Assembly (NCBI RefSeq): GCF_000576635.1
Contig: NZ_AVFL01000009.1
Location: forward strand, 62,001-126,000
Reading direction: 5' to 3'
DNA length: 64,000 bases
Origin: Skermanella stibiiresistens SB22
Lineage (GTDB): Bacteria > Pseudomonadota > Alphaproteobacteria > Azospirillales > Azospirillaceae
Below, one piece after another: positions 26,950 through 36,196 of this stretch (its first letter is position 1; each line of letters begins with the position of its first letter). Under the pieces are notes generated by a model. That model was not told the origin of the DNA. It made no database searches and saw nothing but the letters and a program-made list of their open reading frames with translations. Position numbers and translations under genes: made by a program.

Positions 26950-27495
26950 TCAATGGTATTCGTAGGCCCGTGCCTCGAAGTCGCGCTCCATGTCGCGCCA
27001 CGCGGCGTCCTCGGGATCGGTGTCGAACTCCTCGACCACCTCCTCCATGTCATAGTCGGACCAGCGCAGCACCGAGATCATGAACTCGACCTGATCCGGC
27101 CGCAGCCCGACCTTACGCGCCATTTCCGGCATGTCCCGACCTTCGCGGACGTATTGGACGATGTTCCGAACCCGGCGGAAGACATCCTCCTCCACTTCCG
27201 GATCATACGCGAAGACGTCAAGGAACTTGCGGGTCCAGGGACCGTCGGCCTCGAAACCCAGGGGCAAGGTCACCTCGTGCCGTTCGGCGATCAGACGCGC
27301 CAGTTCGACTTGGGCGGCACTCGGCCGGGCTTCGCCCTCCGATTTCGTGGAGGCGGATTTTCCAGGGCTGTCGGATTTCCGGGCCACGCTGAACCAATCC
27401 TTCCTTAACTCGGTAACCGTAATCTCGGTGTCTTGGAAACCTGTCCGGGGCGAAACAGGTCCGGAATGAACTTGATACACTCCCAAGGCTCCCAT
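26950..27495 (-). CDS. Hypothetical conserved-looking acidic protein
   Basis: Up to 181 residues; start uncertain. The later part (from VARKSDSPGKS, GTG near 27390) is more plausible as coding. Residues about 60-181 look like a compact, helical, acidic domain: AAQVELARLIAERHEVTLPL, FAYDPEVEEDVFRRVRNIVQ, RDMPEMARKVGLRPDQVEFM, ending DMERDFEARAYEYH. No membrane segment or known motif. Divergent from dnaB and upstream of its DnaA-box region. No function assigned. Confidence 0.55.
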   Translation of the reverse strand: MGALGVYQVHSGPVSPRTGFQDTEITVTELRKDWFSVARKSDSPGKSASTKSEGEARPSAAQVELARLIAERHEVTLPLGFEADGPWTRKFLDVFAYDPEVEEDVFRRVRNIVQYVREGRDMPEMARKVGLRPDQVEFMISVLRWSDYDMEEVVEEFDTDPEDAAWRDMERDFEARAYEYH

Positions 27496-27546
27496 GATCG
27501 CATCCGGAAATCCTCATTGCGAGGGTTAATTTGCAGCATCTTCACA

Positions 27547-27593
27547 GGCTGTGGATAACTTCCCTCGCCGGGTTCCACAAGCTATCCACAGCC
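27547..27593. promoter_or_regulatory. Pair of inverted DnaA boxes upstream of dnaB
   Basis: GGCTGTGGATA (27547-27557) and TATCCACAGCC (27583-27593) are perfect inverted arms. The first contains TGTGGATAA (27550-27558), the exact complement of the DnaA consensus TTATCCACA; the second contains CTATCCACA (27582-27590), one mismatch. A further CTCCACAGG lies near 27604. The pair sits 45-90 bases before the dnaB ATG. Confidence 0.65.
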
Positions 27594-27637
27594 GCGGCGT
27601 CTATCTCCACAGGGACCGCTCTGCTAGTCTCCCCACC

Positions 27638-29161
27638 ATGGAAACGATGACCACTGATCCTCGCGCCGCCCGCCCCGCGGATGCCGCCGGCCGACGCGCC
27701 AGCTACCGTGTCACCCCGAACAACGCGGAGGCTGAGCAGAGCCTGCTGGGCGCGATCCTGACCAACAACAAGGCCTATGAGAAGGTCGGCGAGTTCCTGA
27801 AGCCGGAACACTTCTACGACCCGGTGCATACCCGCATCTTCGAGACGATCCACATCCTGATCCAGCGGGGCGAGGTCGCCGACCCGATCACGCTGAAGCG
27901 CTATTTCGAAGGCGATCCGGCGCTGGATAGCGTCGGTGGCGTCGGATATCTCGCCGAACTGGCCGGCAGCGTGGTCTCGGTGGTCAATTCCGAGCATTAC
28001 GGCCGAATCATCCACGACCTGTACCTCCGCCGCCAGCTCATCGACATGGGCGAGGACATGGTCAACGAGGCGTACAGCCACAACCTGGAGGGTGCCGCCC
28101 TCGAACAGATCGAGGGGGCGGAGAAGAAGCTCTTCGATTTGGCGACCACCGGCGACATCCAGGGCGGTTTCCAGCCGTTCAGCCAGTCGCTCCGAGTCGC
28201 CATCGAAATGGCGGAGGAGGCGTTCAAGCGGGACAGCCAGGTCACCGGCGTCACGACGGGCCTGATCGACCTCGACCGCAAGCTCGGCGGCCTCCATCCC
28301 AGCGACCTGCTGATCCTCGCCGGACGTCCGTCGATGGGTAAGACGGCGCTGGCCACCAACATCGCCTTCGCGGCGGCCAAGGCGCATCTGCGGACCGAGG
28401 GCAAGGAAGGCGCCGGCGTCGCGTTCTTCTCGCTCGAAATGTCGGCCGAACAGCTTGCCACCCGTATCCTCGCCGACGAGGCGCAGGTCGCCTCCGAGAA
28501 GATCCGGCGTGGCGACCTGAAGCCGGAGGATTTCCAGCGCTTCTCGGAAGCCAGCAGCATCCTGTCGCGCGTCCCCTTCTATGTCGACGACACCCCGGCG
28601 CTCAGCATCGCGGCGGTCCGGACCCGGTCGCGGCGGCTGGCGCGGACCGCCGGCGGTCTGGGCCTGATCGTGGTCGACTATCTGCAATTGCTGCGCGGAT
28701 CCGGCACCAAGGGCAACGAGAACCGGGTGCAGGAGATCTCCGAGATCACCCGTGGCCTCAAGGCCATCGCCAAGGAGCTGGACGTTCCGGTCATGGCGCT
28801 GTCCCAGCTCTCCCGCGCGGTCGAGCAGCGCGAAGACAAGCGGCCCCAGCTATCCGACCTTCGTGAATCCGGTTCGATCGAGCAGGACGCCGACGTCGTC
28901 ATGTTCGTCTTCCGCGAGCAGTATTACCTGGAGCGCGCGGAGCCGAGCCGCCGGCCGGACGAGGCCGACGACAAGTTCAACGACCGCTACCAGCGCTGGC
29001 AGCAGCGGCTGGGAGAGGTCCACAACACCGGCGAGGTCATCATCGCCAAGCAGCGGCACGGCCCGATCGGCACCGTCCGCCTGTTCTTCGACGGCCAGTA
29101 CACCAAGTTCGGCGACTTGGACCAAAGCCATCCCGGCGGCGGTGGCGGCGAGGAATACTGA
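27638..29161 (+). CDS. dnaB: Replicative DNA helicase DnaB
   Basis: Hexameric 5'-3' helicase of the replisome. 507 residues from ATG 27638 (ATG 27647 also possible). N-terminal domain PNNAEAEQSLLGAILTNN, linker helix, then a RecA-like core with Walker A ILAGRPSMGKTALA (near 229), SLEMSAEQLATRILADEA, Walker B LIVVDYLQLL, and LSQLSRAVEQREDKRPQLSD with SGSIEQDADVVMFVFR. C-terminal KQRHGPIGTVRLFFDGQYTKF. No intein seen. Upstream inverted DnaA boxes suggest DnaA control. Confidence 0.97.
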   Translation: METMTTDPRAARPADAAGRRASYRVTPNNAEAEQSLLGAILTNNKAYEKVGEFLKPEHFYDPVHTRIFETIHILIQRGEVADPITLKRYFEGDPALDSVGGVGYLAELAGSVVSVVNSEHYGRIIHDLYLRRQLIDMGEDMVNEAYSHNLEGAALEQIEGAEKKLFDLATTGDIQGGFQPFSQSLRVAIEMAEEAFKRDSQVTGVTTGLIDLDRKLGGLHPSDLLILAGRPSMGKTALATNIAFAAAKAHLRTEGKEGAGVAFFSLEMSAEQLATRILADEAQVASEKIRRGDLKPEDFQRFSEASSILSRVPFYVDDTPALSIAAVRTRSRRLARTAGGLGLIVVDYLQLLRGSGTKGNENRVQEISEITRGLKAIAKELDVPVMALSQLSRAVEQREDKRPQLSDLRESGSIEQDADVVMFVFREQYYLERAEPSRRPDEADDKFNDRYQRWQQRLGEVHNTGEVIIAKQRHGPIGTVRLFFDGQYTKFGDLDQSHPGGGGGEEY

Positions 29162-29183
29162 CGCCGGGCGGCTGGCGAATCAC

Positions 29184-29229
29184 AACGGTACGGGGGAGAG
29201 CGGCCCAAGGCCCTCTCCCCCGTACCGTT
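29184..29229 (+). terminator. Strong hairpin downstream of dnaB
   Basis: AACGGTACGGGGGAGAG (29184-29200) pairs with 29213-29229 over 17 bp, and the loop can extend the stem through GGCC/GGCC (29202-29205 with 29209-29212), leaving a 3-base CAA loop. There is no T-tract, so factor-independent termination is uncertain. A REP-like GGGTAGGGTGCGCCGCA follows near 29248. Confidence 0.55.
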
Positions 29230-29418
29230 GACAGTGTTATGACGGTTGGGTAGGGTGCGCCGCACAAGGCTGCGCGCTGAGGTGAAGTCGCAACGACTCC
29301 AGCAGGTTACATGCATGGTTTCAGCCGTTCCCTCAACGCGTCCGGCCCAAATGCCGTAAATCGGCAGGCGGGCGCGGGTGAGCGGGTCAGCCACCTGCAA
29401 GGCTGCCACGGGGGATCA

Positions 29419-30192
29419 ATGGGCTTCCTGACCACGACCGGTCGCGCTTTCCTGGTTTTCTTGGAAGCGACTGGAAGGCTGATGCTGTTCACCAGCCTCG
29501 CCATCTCGCATTGCTTTCGGCCGCCTTTCTACTTCCGCCTGATCACACGGCAGATGATCGACATCGGCTACTACTCGCTGCCGGTGGTGGGATTGACCGC
29601 CTTGTTCACCGGCATGGTGCTGGCCCTGCAAAGCTATACCGGCTTCGCGCGCTTCCAGGCTGAGGGCGCCGTCGCGACCGTGGTGGTGCTGTCCATCACC
29701 CGCGAGCTGGGCCCCGTGCTGGCCGGGTTGATGGTCGCGGGCCGGATCGGCGCCTCGATGGCCGCCGAGATCGGCACCATGAGGGTGACCGAGCAGGTCG
29801 ACGCCCTCTCCACCTTGGCGACCAACCCCTTCAAATACCTCGTGGCGCCGCGGCTGATCGCCGGGCTGACCATGCTGCCGTTCCTGGTGCTGGTGGCCGA
29901 CATCATCGGCGTCTTCGGCGGCTTCCTGATCGGCGTCTACCGGCTGGACTTCAACCCCGCCGCCTATATCGGCCGCACCTGGGAATACCTGGAGCCGATG
30001 GACGTGATCTCCGGCTTGGTCAAGGCGGGCGTCTTCGGCTTCGTGATCGCGCTGATGGGCTGCTATCACGGCTATCAATCGCGCGGTGGAGCGCAGGGCG
30101 TCGGGGCCGCGACCACCAACGCCGTGGTGTCCTCCTCCATCCTGATCCTGGTGTTCAACTACCTGATCACCGGTCTGTTCTTCTCACGATGA
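29419..30192 (+). CDS. mlaE: ABC transporter permease, MlaE family
   Basis: 257 residues from ATG 29419 (the open frame extends to 29311, but GGGGGAT and family alignment support 29419). Five or six membrane helices; family marks are LTALFTGMVLALQSYTGFARF, SITRELGPVLAGLMVAGRIG, ASMAAEIGTMRVTEQVDAL and CYHGYQSRGGAQGVGAATT. MlaE with the MlaF ATPase moves phospholipids between the membranes to keep the outer membrane asymmetric. mlaF overlaps by 4 bases. No mlaD gene is in the window. Confidence 0.93.
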   Translation: MGFLTTTGRAFLVFLEATGRLMLFTSLAISHCFRPPFYFRLITRQMIDIGYYSLPVVGLTALFTGMVLALQSYTGFARFQAEGAVATVVVLSITRELGPVLAGLMVAGRIGASMAAEIGTMRVTEQVDALSTLATNPFKYLVAPRLIAGLTMLPFLVLVADIIGVFGGFLIGVYRLDFNPAAYIGRTWEYLEPMDVISGLVKAGVFGFVIALMGCYHGYQSRGGAQGVGAATTNAVVSSSILILVFNYLITGLFFSR

Positions 30193-31022
30193 GCGCCATG
30201 AACTATTTCGCGGACGGCACACCGGTCGGTACGCCACCGGGCACATTCGTCGAGACGCCCAAGCTCAGGCTGACCAACCTCCACAAGGCGTTCGGCTCCA
30301 AGGTTGTCCTCAACGGGCTGGACCTGGAGGTCGGCCGCGCGGAATCCCTGGTGGTGATCGGCGGCTCGGGAACCGGCAAGTCGGTCATGCTGAAATGCGC
30401 CCTAGGCCTGCTGCGCGCCGACAGCGGCTCGATCCAGATCGACGGCGAGGAGACCACCCGGCTGGGAACACGCGATCGCGAGCGGGTGATGCGCAAGTTC
30501 GGCATGCTCTTCCAGGGCGCCGCCCTGTTCGACAGCCTGCCCGTTTGGGAGAACGTCGCCTTCGGCCTGATCCAGGGCCAGAAGATGCGGCGCGACCAAG
30601 CGAAGGAAGTCGCGGTGGAGAAGCTGGCGGCGGTCGGTCTCGCCAAGGAGGTCGCCGAGCTTTTTCCCTCGGAGTTGTCGGGTGGCATGCAGAAGCGGGT
30701 CGCCTTGGCGCGCGCCATCGCGACGCAGCCGGAGATCATCTTCTTCGACGAGCCGACCACCGGGCTCGATCCGATCATGGCGGACGTGATCAACGACCTG
30801 ATCATCAAATGCGTCAAGGACCTGGGCGCCACCGCGTTGTCGATCACCCACGACATGGCGAGCGCCCGCAAGATCGCCGACCGCATCGCCATGATCTACA
30901 AGGGAAAGATCATCTGGCACGGCCCCGTCTCGGAAATCGACAACTCCGGCAACCCCTATGTCGATCAGTTCATCCACGGGCGGGCCGATGGGCCGATCCA
31001 GATGGAGGTCATGCATCCCTGA
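30189..31022 (+). CDS. mlaF: ABC transporter ATP-binding protein, MlaF family
   Basis: 277 residues. Walker A VVIGGSGTGKSVMLKC, Q-loop GMLFQGAALFDSLPVWENV, signature ELSGGMQKRVALARAI, Walker B IIFFDEPTTGLDPIMAD, and H-loop SITHDMASARKIADR. The LFDSLPVWENV and DPIMADVI stretches are typical of MlaF. Energises MlaE. Coupled to it by a 4-base overlap. Confidence 0.93.
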   Translation: MSAMNYFADGTPVGTPPGTFVETPKLRLTNLHKAFGSKVVLNGLDLEVGRAESLVVIGGSGTGKSVMLKCALGLLRADSGSIQIDGEETTRLGTRDRERVMRKFGMLFQGAALFDSLPVWENVAFGLIQGQKMRRDQAKEVAVEKLAAVGLAKEVAELFPSELSGGMQKRVALARAIATQPEIIFFDEPTTGLDPIMADVINDLIIKCVKDLGATALSITHDMASARKIADRIAMIYKGKIIWHGPVSEIDNSGNPYVDQFIHGRADGPIQMEVMHP

Positions 31023-31232
31023 CCCGCGCGCGCGGCGTCGGGCGGGATCTCGCATTCCCGTTCCGTTCATCTTAAATAAACGCCGTTACGCTACCGATTG
31101 AACGGTCCAGCCATCGAACGGCCGCGGCTGGCATCCGACCGGGGCAAGTCCCGCGAGGGACGTTTCCGATAGGATGGCGTGCACCTCCATGCTATCCATG
31201 CCGCACCGCAACACGTCGAGAACACTGCTACC

Positions 31233-32639
31233 TTGGCCCGCTCCAACACCCGTTATGTCTGCCAGGCCTGCGGCGCCAGCCACACCAAATGGAGTGGCAA
31301 GTGCGACGCGTGCGGCGAGTGGAACACCCTGGTGGAGGAGGCCGTCCCCGAAAGCGCCCCCAAGGGATTGGGCCGCACGGCGGGTGCTGGCCGGCGGATC
31401 GATTTCGTCGATCTGAAGGGCGTCTCGGAGCGGGCGCCGCGCCAAATCTCCGGCATCGCCGAATATGACCGCGTATGCGGCGGCGGCATGGTGCCAGGCT
31501 CCGCCCTGCTGGTTGGCGGCGATCCCGGCATCGGCAAGTCCACCCTTCTCCTCCAGGTCGTGTGCAGCCTCGCCAGGACGCTGCGCTGCGCCTACATCTC
31601 GGGCGAGGAGGCGGTCGATCAGGTCAGGATGCGCGCGTCCAGGCTGGGAACCGCCGAGTCCGCCGTGGCACTGGCGGCGGCGACCAATGTCCGCGACATA
31701 GTCGCCTCGCTTGATGCCGCCGACGCGCCCGGTCTCTGCGTCATCGACTCGATCCAGACCATGTATGTCGACACCCTCGACAGCGCCCCCGGCACCGTGG
31801 CGCAGGTCCGCGCCTCGGCGCAGGAGTTGATCCGGGTCGCCAAGCGACGCGGCATCATCCTGGTGCTGGTCGGACACGTCACCAAGGAAGGCACCATCGC
31901 CGGGCCGCGCGTTCTGGAGCACATGGTCGATACCGTGCTATATTTCGAAGGCGAGCGCGGCCACCAATTCCGCATCTTGCGGGCGGTCAAGAACCGCTTT
32001 GGCCCGACCGACGAGATCGGCGTGTTCGAGATGACCGATGCCGGACTGACGGAGGTTTCCAACCCGTCGGAACTGTTCCTGGCGGAACGGCGCGGCGATG
32101 TCTCCGGCGCCTGCGTCTTCGCCGGACTCGAAGGCACCCGGCCCGTGCTGGTGGAGATCCAGGCGCTGGTGGCGCCCTCCCCGCTCGGCACGCCACGCCG
32201 CGCGGTGGTCGGCTGGGACAACGGCAGGTTGGCGATGGTCCTGGCGGTGCTTGAAGCGCGATGCGGCGTCGCGATCGGCGCCAACGACGTCTATCTCAAC
32301 GTCGCGGGCGGCCTCCGGATCAGCGAACCCGCCGCCGATCTGGCGGTGGCGGCTGCGCTGGTGTCGTCCTTGACGGGCGAGCCTGTGCCGGCCGACACGG
32401 TGGTGTTCGGCGAGATCGGTCTTTCCGGCGAGGTCCGGGCGGTCAGCCAGACCGACGTGCGCCTGAAGGAAGCCGCCAAGCTGGGGTTCGAGAAGTCGCT
32501 GATGCCGACGCAGAGGAGCCGCAAGACCAGCGGCCGAGGCGATAGCGGCATCCAGAGGATCGAATTGGCTCATCTCGAGGACTTGATCCCGATGTTCCAG
32601 GAAACCCGGTCCGCCTCCTCGGGGCGGGGGCGGGAATGA
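31233..32639 (+). CDS. radA: DNA repair protein RadA
   Basis: Branch-migration ATPase in recombination. TTG 31233 gives the family start ARSNTRYVCQACGASHTKWS; 468 residues. Zinc finger C-x2-C...C-x2-C (CQACG/CDACG), RecA-like core with Walker A VGGDPGIGKSTLL, the RadA-specific KNRFGPTDEIGVFEM, and a Lon-protease-like C-terminal domain (about 290-450; NDVYLNVAGGLRISEPAADL, VVFGEIGLSGEVRAV). The frame extends upstream to 31179, but those residues do not fit the family. Confidence 0.95.
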   Translation: MARSNTRYVCQACGASHTKWSGKCDACGEWNTLVEEAVPESAPKGLGRTAGAGRRIDFVDLKGVSERAPRQISGIAEYDRVCGGGMVPGSALLVGGDPGIGKSTLLLQVVCSLARTLRCAYISGEEAVDQVRMRASRLGTAESAVALAAATNVRDIVASLDAADAPGLCVIDSIQTMYVDTLDSAPGTVAQVRASAQELIRVAKRRGIILVLVGHVTKEGTIAGPRVLEHMVDTVLYFEGERGHQFRILRAVKNRFGPTDEIGVFEMTDAGLTEVSNPSELFLAERRGDVSGACVFAGLEGTRPVLVEIQALVAPSPLGTPRRAVVGWDNGRLAMVLAVLEARCGVAIGANDVYLNVAGGLRISEPAADLAVAAALVSSLTGEPVPADTVVFGEIGLSGEVRAVSQTDVRLKEAAKLGFEKSLMPTQRSRKTSGRGDSGIQRIELAHLEDLIPMFQETRSASSGRGRE

Positions 32640-32680
32640 CGCCTTCCATGAACACCCAGATGACGTGACGGATCGCCGAC

Positions 32681-33400
32681 ATGGACTCGACATCAATCAA
32701 CCCGACCGACATCGCCGTCATCGTCATCCTGCTGCTGTCGGCCCTGCTCGCCTTCGCCCGCGGACTGGTGCGGGAGGTCCTGTCGGTCGGCGCCTGGGTT
32801 GGTGCCGCCTTCGCGACGCTGTACCTTTTTCCGCACGCCCTGCCCCTGGTCCAGCAGGTCGTCGCCAAGGAGTTGATCGCCAAGGCGGTCGCCGGCCTCT
32901 CGGTCTTCTTCGTCTCGCTGATCCTGCTGTCGATCGTCAGCCATCAGATTTCCAAAGGTGTCCGCGGGTCGGCCCTCAGCGCGGTCGATCGCTCGCTCGG
33001 GTTCGTTTTCGGGATCGCGCGGGGTGCGGTGATCGTCTGCCTCGCCTATCTAACGGTGGCGTGGGTCTTCCCGCCCACCGACCAGCCCAAATGGCTGCGC
33101 GAGGCCCGGACCATGCCGGTGATCCAGACCGGAGCCGAGATGCTTCGCAACCTGGTGCCGGACCGGACCCGCGCGACCACCGATTCCCAGGCGGCCAACG
33201 CCGCCGCGACCGCCGCCAACACCGCCAGGATGGCCACCGAGCAGGCCACCCAGGCGGTGCGGGAGGAAGCCCTGAAGCGCCTTTCCACCCCCAAGCCGCC
33301 AATGGCCGCCGCCACGAACGCGAGTGCGCCCGTACCGGACTCGGGGTATAAGGACCGTGACAGGACCGAACTCGACCGCTTGATCGAAACCAACCGCTGA
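32681..33400 (+). CDS. cvpA: CvpA family protein
   Basis: 239 residues with four membrane helices (about 10-30, 32-52, 66-86, 105-125) and the CvpA signature ARGLVREVLSVGAWVGAAFA. The C-terminal half is a low-complexity Ala/Thr-rich region (AANAAATAANTARMATEQAT) with a polar tail. CvpA was first linked to colicin V production and is commonly encoded just before purF, as here. Its precise role is unsettled. Confidence 0.9.
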   Translation: MDSTSINPTDIAVIVILLLSALLAFARGLVREVLSVGAWVGAAFATLYLFPHALPLVQQVVAKELIAKAVAGLSVFFVSLILLSIVSHQISKGVRGSALSAVDRSLGFVFGIARGAVIVCLAYLTVAWVFPPTDQPKWLREARTMPVIQTGAEMLRNLVPDRTRATTDSQAANAAATAANTARMATEQATQAVREEALKRLSTPKPPMAAATNASAPVPDSGYKDRDRTELDRLIETNR

Positions 33401-33441
33401 CAGCCCGCTGTTCCCAAACCCCGCGAAAGGGTTTTGTACCC

Positions 33442-34902
33442 ATGTTGACGACCCATCCGTTCGACGACGACAAACTACGCGAAGAGTGTGGCGTGTTCGG
33501 CGTTTACAACCATGGTGAGGCGGCCGCCGTCGCCGCGCTGGGGCTTCACGCGCTTCAGCACCGTGGGCAGGAGGCGGCGGGCATCGTCACCTTCGACGGT
33601 GAGCACTATCATATCCAGCATGCCATGGGGCAGGTCGGCGACAACTTCAGCTCCCAGTCGGTCATCGCCAAGCTGCGTGGCCACGCGGGAATTGGGCATG
33701 TCCGCTATGCCACCAGCGGCGATACGGTCCTGCGCAATGTACAGCCCCTTTTCGCCGATTTCGAGTTCGGCGGCTTCGCGCTGGCGCACAACGGCAACCT
33801 GACCAACGCGCTGATGCTGCGGCGCCAGCTGGTGCGGCGCGGCTGCCTGTTTCAATCGACCACCGACACCGAGGTGATCGTCCACCTGATGGCGACCGCC
33901 CGCAGCGGTTCCGTGATCGACCGCATGGTCGAGGCGCTGCGCCAGGTGGAGGGCGCCTACTCGCTGATCGCCTTGGCCAAGGACATGGTGATCGGCGTAC
34001 GCGACCCGCTGGGTGTACGTCCGCTGGTGCTGGGCAAGGTCGGCGACAGCCACGTGCTCTGTAGCGAGACCTGCGCGCTCGACATCATCGGCGCCGACTT
34101 CGTCCGCGACGTCGAGCCCGGCGAGATGATCGTGCTGGACAGCTCCGGCGTCCACAGCCTGCGACCCTTCCTGCCGCAGCACCGCCGCTTCTGTATCTTC
34201 GAATACATCTATTTCGCCCGTCCCGACAGCGTTATGGAGGGCCACTCGGTCTATGAGGCGCGCAAGCGCATCGGCATGGAACTGGCGCGGGAGAGCGCCG
34301 TCGACGCCGACGTGATCATCCCGGTTCCCGACAGCGGCGTGCCGGCCGCCATCGGCTACGCGGCGGAGAGCGGCATCCCATTCGAGCTTGGCATCATCCG
34401 CAACCACTATGTCGGCCGCACCTTCATCGAACCGACGGATCAGATCCGCAACCTGGGCGTCAAGCTGAAGCACAACGCCAACCGGCTGATGATCGAGGAC
34501 AAGCGCGTCGTCTTGGTCGACGACAGCATCGTGCGCGGCACCACGTCGATCAAGATCATCGAGATGGTTCGCCGCGCCGGCGCCAAGGAGGTCCACATGC
34601 GGATCTCCAGCCCGCCGACCAGCCACGCCTGCTTCTATGGCGTCGACACGCCGAAGAAGGAGAAGCTGCTGGCCCACAAGTACTCGATCGACGAGATGGC
34701 CAAGTATATCGGCGCCGACAGCTTGGCCTTCATCTCGATCGACGGCTTGTACAAGGCGGTCAAGGAGCCGGGCCGCAACAACGCCCGTCCGCAGTACTGC
34801 GATGCCTGTTTCACCGGCGACTATCCGATCCCGCTGCTCGACCGCGACACCCCCGCCGGTGACGGCTCCGAAATCACCTACCGCGCCGAAGCGCGTGGCT
34901 GA
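33442..34902 (+). CDS. purF: Amidophosphoribosyltransferase PurF
   Basis: First committed step of purine synthesis: PRPP plus glutamine to phosphoribosylamine. 486 residues. After a short propeptide, the nucleophile Cys16 in REECGVFGVYNHGEAA starts the glutaminase domain (RYATSGDTVLRN, HNGNLTNALMLR). The phosphoribosyltransferase domain carries VVLVDDSIVRGTTSIKII and ends PQYCDACFTGDYPIPL. Downstream of cvpA by 41 bases. Confidence 0.96.
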   Translation: MLTTHPFDDDKLREECGVFGVYNHGEAAAVAALGLHALQHRGQEAAGIVTFDGEHYHIQHAMGQVGDNFSSQSVIAKLRGHAGIGHVRYATSGDTVLRNVQPLFADFEFGGFALAHNGNLTNALMLRRQLVRRGCLFQSTTDTEVIVHLMATARSGSVIDRMVEALRQVEGAYSLIALAKDMVIGVRDPLGVRPLVLGKVGDSHVLCSETCALDIIGADFVRDVEPGEMIVLDSSGVHSLRPFLPQHRRFCIFEYIYFARPDSVMEGHSVYEARKRIGMELARESAVDADVIIPVPDSGVPAAIGYAAESGIPFELGIIRNHYVGRTFIEPTDQIRNLGVKLKHNANRLMIEDKRVVLVDDSIVRGTTSIKIIEMVRRAGAKEVHMRISSPPTSHACFYGVDTPKKEKLLAHKYSIDEMAKYIGADSLAFISIDGLYKAVKEPGRNNARPQYCDACFTGDYPIPLLDRDTPAGDGSEITYRAEARG

Positions 34903-34929
34903 CCAAAATACCTGAAGAGAAGCGTTTAA

Positions 34930-35637
34930 ATGCCGGAACCACGCCTTTCGAACCGCGTCGCCCTGATCACGGGCGCCTCCCGAGGCATCGGTGCCGCCGT
35001 GGCCGAGCGGTTCGCCGCCGAGGGTGCGCATGTCATCCTCGCGGCTCGGACCGTTGGCGGCTTGGAGGAGGTCGACGACCGGGTCCGCGCCAAGGGCGGC
35101 ACCGCCACGCTGGTCCCGGTCGATCTGATGGACCACGACAAGATCGACCAGCTTGGCCAGTCGATCTTCGAACGCTTCGGCCGCTTGGACATCGCCGTCG
35201 GCAACGCGGCGATGCTGGGCGATCTCAGCCCGATGTCGCACTACGCCCCCAAGGTGTGGGACCGGGTGTTCTCACTCAACGTTACCGCGAATTATCGTTT
35301 GATCCGCAGCCTGGACCGGCTGCTGCGCGGCTCCGATGCCGGGCGCGCCTTATTCGTGACTTCAGGTGTCGCCCGAAACGCCGTCGCGTATTTTGGCGCC
35401 TATGCCGCGAGCAAGGCGGCGCTGGAGACGATGGTCAAGATGTACGCGCTGGAAGTCGCGACCACCCCGCTCAAGGTCAACCTGATCGACCCCGGCGTGA
35501 TCCGGACCAAGCTGCGCGCCCAAGGCTTCCCCGGTGAGGATCCCATGGTCCACCCCGCCCCGGAGGACATCACCGACCGCTTCGTGGAACTGGCCGAACC
35601 GGCCTACCGCCGCCACGGCGAGATCGTCCCCGTCTGA
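34930..35637 (+). CDS. SDR family NAD(P)-dependent oxidoreductase
   Basis: 235-residue classical SDR: LITGASRGIGAAVAERF cofactor loop, VGNAAMLGD in place of NNAG, LNVTANYRLIRSL, catalytic Ser in LFVTSGVARN, and YAASK. Short C-terminus. 27 bases after purF and 8 bases before the GNAT gene, so probably co-transcribed. Commonly seen downstream of purF in Rhodospirillales; substrate unknown. Confidence 0.88.
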   Translation: MPEPRLSNRVALITGASRGIGAAVAERFAAEGAHVILAARTVGGLEEVDDRVRAKGGTATLVPVDLMDHDKIDQLGQSIFERFGRLDIAVGNAAMLGDLSPMSHYAPKVWDRVFSLNVTANYRLIRSLDRLLRGSDAGRALFVTSGVARNAVAYFGAYAASKAALETMVKMYALEVATTPLKVNLIDPGVIRTKLRAQGFPGEDPMVHPAPEDITDRFVELAEPAYRRHGEIVPV

Positions 35638-35645
35638 AGCTACCC

Positions 35646-36152
35646 ATGCTGACCCGTCCCGCCATCCCGGCAGATGCCGGCTCGATCGCCGAGATCTACA
35701 ACCAGGGTATCGAGGATCGCGTCGGCACCTTCGAGACCCAGCCCAGGACGATCGACCAGATCCGGGCGTGGTTCGACGCCACGGGACCGTTGGGTCCCTA
35801 CCCGATCGTCGTGACCGTGGATGCCGGGCGGATCGTCGCTTTCGCCTCGACCTCCCAATATCGGTCCCGTGCCTGCTATGGCGGGATCGCCGAGTTCTCG
35901 TTCTATGTCGCCCGCGACGCGCGCGGCCGGGGGGCGGGCCGCGCCGCCTTGGCCGGGCTGATCGAGGCCGCCAGCGCCGCTGGTTACTGGAAGCTCGTTT
36001 CCCGCGTCTTCACCGAGAACACCGCCAGCCGCAAGGCCTGCGCCGCCTTGGCCTTCCGTGAGGTCGGCACCTACCTGAAGCACGCCAAGCTCGATGATGT
36101 CTGGCGTGACGTGGTCGTCGTCGAACGCCTGATCGAAGAGAACCTGAAATGA
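35646..36152 (+). CDS. GNAT N-acetyltransferase, ArsN1 / phosphinothricin-acetyltransferase-like
   Basis: 168 residues. IRP-like start (MLTRPAIPADAGSIAEIYNQ), RVGTFETQPRTIDQIRAWF typical of the ArsN1/Pat branch, acetyl-CoA P-loop VARDARGRGAGRAAL, and VFTENTASRKACAALAFREVGTYLKHAKLDDVW. Related enzymes acetylate arsinothricin or phosphinothricin, giving resistance; many relatives are of unknown function, and no ars genes are nearby. Confidence 0.82.
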   Translation: MLTRPAIPADAGSIAEIYNQGIEDRVGTFETQPRTIDQIRAWFDATGPLGPYPIVVTVDAGRIVAFASTSQYRSRACYGGIAEFSFYVARDARGRGAGRAALAGLIEAASAAGYWKLVSRVFTENTASRKACAALAFREVGTYLKHAKLDDVWRDVVVVERLIEENLK

Positions 36153-36154
36153 TC

Positions 36155-36189
36155 GGATTGGCCGAGCGCTGAGGCCACCCGGCCAATCC
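36155..36189. terminator. Hairpin between convergent GNAT and chemoreceptor genes
   Basis: GGATTGGCCG (36155-36164) and CGGCCAATCC (36180-36189) form a perfect 10-bp stem with a 15-base loop, 3 bases after the GNAT stop and 8 bases before the chemoreceptor stop. No T-tract. Likely a shared terminator. Confidence 0.5.
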
Positions 36190-36196
36190 CAGTCGT

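Noticed and set aside
33475-35241. 588-codon minus-strand frame opposite purF
   Set aside because: Antisense to a complete PurF; no recognisable domain.
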